Shown here one piece after another: positions 6,173 to 7,219 of a stretch of DNA of 7,219 nucleotides. The translations under genes were made by a program, and so were the position numbers. The notes under the pieces are model-generated. The model made no database searches. It was not told the origin of the DNA and saw nothing but the letters and a program-made list of their open reading frames with translations. This DNA is from Nitrospirota bacterium (lineage in GTDB: Bacteria; Nitrospirota; Nitrospiria; Nitrospirales; UBA8639), in NCBI GenBank assembly GCA_003235785.1, contig QJYE01000191.1, positions 1-7,219 of the forward strand, given 5' to 3'. Positions within the stretch are counted from its first letter, which is position 1; every line of letters begins with the position of its first letter.

Positions 6173-7018
6173 ATGAAACCACGACTCTTAGTGACAGGTG
6201 GCGCAGGGTTTTTGGGAACCCATCTCTTGCAACGGGCCAAGGAATTCATCCCAGCCGGCACACTCCATCACACTGCGGCCACCGCCATCCCGGGAATTAC
6301 CTTTCATGTCTGTGATCTACAACAGCCCGAGGAAATCCGAATGCTCTTGGATCGAGTGCGGCCCGAGATCATCATCCATACCGCCTGTTCCGATCAGGGT
6401 GACAATCTTTCAGCTATCGTCCCTGCCGCTGGCCTCCTCGCCATGCAAGCAGCCGAACGACACATCCGGTTCATTCATTTGTCAACCGATCAAGTCTTTG
6501 ACGGAACAGCCGCCCCCTATACTGAAACAAACACGCCCTGTCCGATCAATCCCTACGGAGAAGCCAAAACCCGAGCAGAAGCCCTGATTCGCACACTCTA
6601 CCCACAGGCCACTATCGTTCGCACGTCGTTATTCTACGATCTCGGCAAGCCAGATCGGCAAATTCAACGGCTCATTCAGGCCACACAGACCGACAAACCC
6701 TTCCAACTATTTATTGATGAATGGCGCAGCCCGTTATGGGTAGAAACCCTTGCCGATGCCATATTAGAACTTGCGAATAAAGAAGTAGCCGGAATCCTAC
6801 ATGTGGGTGGGCCTAAAAGTCTTAATCGATGGGAATTGGGAATAAAATTACTTCAACATTTTGGCATCACACCCACCTTCAATATTAAAAAATGTACCAT
6901 CAAGGAATCAGGCTTGATCCGTCCAAAAAATCTCACCCTCAACTCGTCCATCGCACAAGAAATTCTCCAGACTCCCCTACTCTCCTTCCAGGAGGCTCAA
7001 AAGAAAGCAACCAAGTAA
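6173..7018 (+). CDS. RmlD-like NAD(P)-dependent sugar-nucleotide reductase (extended SDR)
   Basis: A 281-residue Rossmann protein of the dTDP-4-dehydrorhamnose reductase (RmlD) type. The nucleotide-binding motif TGGAGFLG (8-15) follows the first strand; CDLQQPEE (47-54) and PEIIIHTA (64-71) match the family's core strands. The catalytic segment is HLSTDQVFDG (102-111), close to the RmlD STDYVFDG pattern with Gln for Tyr, and the YxxxK pair is Y128 and K132 in NPYGEAK. The usual Gly before Glu after this motif is Ala135. Length fits the family. RmlD reduces dTDP-4-keto-L-rhamnose in rhamnose synthesis, but no rmlA, rmlB or rmlC is present here, so the substrate could be another nucleotide sugar, and a MAT2B-like non-catalytic role cannot be excluded. 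ATG 6173 has AGG five bases upstream. It is divergent from ltaE. Confidence 0.88.
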   Translation: MKPRLLVTGGAGFLGTHLLQRAKEFIPAGTLHHTAATAIPGITFHVCDLQQPEEIRMLLDRVRPEIIIHTACSDQGDNLSAIVPAAGLLAMQAAERHIRFIHLSTDQVFDGTAAPYTETNTPCPINPYGEAKTRAEALIRTLYPQATIVRTSLFYDLGKPDRQIQRLIQATQTDKPFQLFIDEWRSPLWVETLADAILELANKEVAGILHVGGPKSLNRWELGIKLLQHFGITPTFNIKKCTIKESGLIRPKNLTLNSSIAQEILQTPLLSFQEAQKKATK

Positions 7019-7219
7019 ATTGAATTTGCGGAGCAACCTTTTTTAGAAAATTTGGAGCAGCAGCTGACAGTTCGAATGCACGAGGGATAACGAGCATCCG
7101 AACATAAAAAGAAGGCCCACCACCTGCTGCCAGCCAACCGGACTGACGCTCAATTCCCCAGCCGAGATTATGTTTAAGCGAAGCAAGTGGGACTGCGTCT
7201 CCATACCATGCCTCCATTC
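7019..7219. other. Region downstream of the RmlD-like gene
   Basis: No plus-strand gene is evident. A minus-strand frame (7217 to 6939, 92 residues, possibly open beyond the window) overlaps the last 80 bases of the RmlD-like gene. Its first part (GWGIERQSGWLAAGGG-like) has an aromatic and glycine pattern that could be the end of a real protein entering from the right, but without more sequence it cannot be called. Confidence 0.3.
7026..7044 (+). terminator. Weak intrinsic-terminator-like element after the RmlD-like gene
   Basis: TTGC and GCAA form a four-base stem around the loop GGA, followed after CC by six T residues (7039-7044), seven bases past the stop of the preceding gene. Order and position fit an intrinsic terminator, but the stem is very short. 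Confidence 0.3.

Overview
This 7.2-kb window looks like ordinary chromosome from a free-living Gram-negative-type bacterium. The mix of genes (a YifB/ComM ATPase with a cysteine cluster, an LtaE-type aldolase, an RmlD-like reductase and several small lineage-specific proteins) and the moderate GC content would fit a Nitrospira-like member of the Nitrospirota. That placement is an impression from general knowledge, not something computed, and confidence is low. There is no rRNA, tRNA, CRISPR array, transposase, phage gene or long repeat.

Layout, left to right. (1) 1-108 is a short leader with a small inverted repeat. (2) 109-1869 (+) encodes a membrane-anchored serine/threonine-kinase-like protein. 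Its ATP-binding lysine, alphaC glutamate and DFG-type aspartate survive, but the catalytic HRD loop reads HGT, so it is probably a pseudokinase. One transmembrane helix separates it from an extracytoplasmic tail of about 215 residues rich in Pro, Thr, Ser and Glu. (3) 2062-3588 (+) is comM/yifB, preceded by a good sigma70-type promoter and an overlapping seven-codon reading frame. A 74-residue two-helix membrane protein (3598-3822) follows closely, with its Shine-Dalgarno overlapping the comM stop. (4) 3929-4366 (+) is a beta-rich conserved-looking protein of unknown function. (5) A minus-strand cluster converges on it: threonine aldolase ltaE (5030-6061), then an 81-residue unknown protein (4703-4948), then a 68-residue Cys-rich, zinc-ribbon-like protein (4455-4661). 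A candidate promoter for the cluster lies at 6109-6137. (6) Divergent from ltaE, 6173-7018 (+) encodes an RmlD-like NAD(P)-dependent sugar-nucleotide reductase. (7) 7019-7219 is mostly non-coding, with a weak terminator-like element and a doubtful antisense frame.

How the genes may work together. ComM is a DNA branch-migration motor linked to natural transformation, and the small membrane protein is probably translated from the same message. LtaE cleaves L-threonine to glycine and acetaldehyde; the two small proteins behind it have no assigned role. The pseudokinase could signal across the membrane by binding rather than by phosphorylation. No complete new multi-gene system is evident. The best leads are the degenerate kinase, the comM-membrane protein pair and the small proteins downstream of ltaE.
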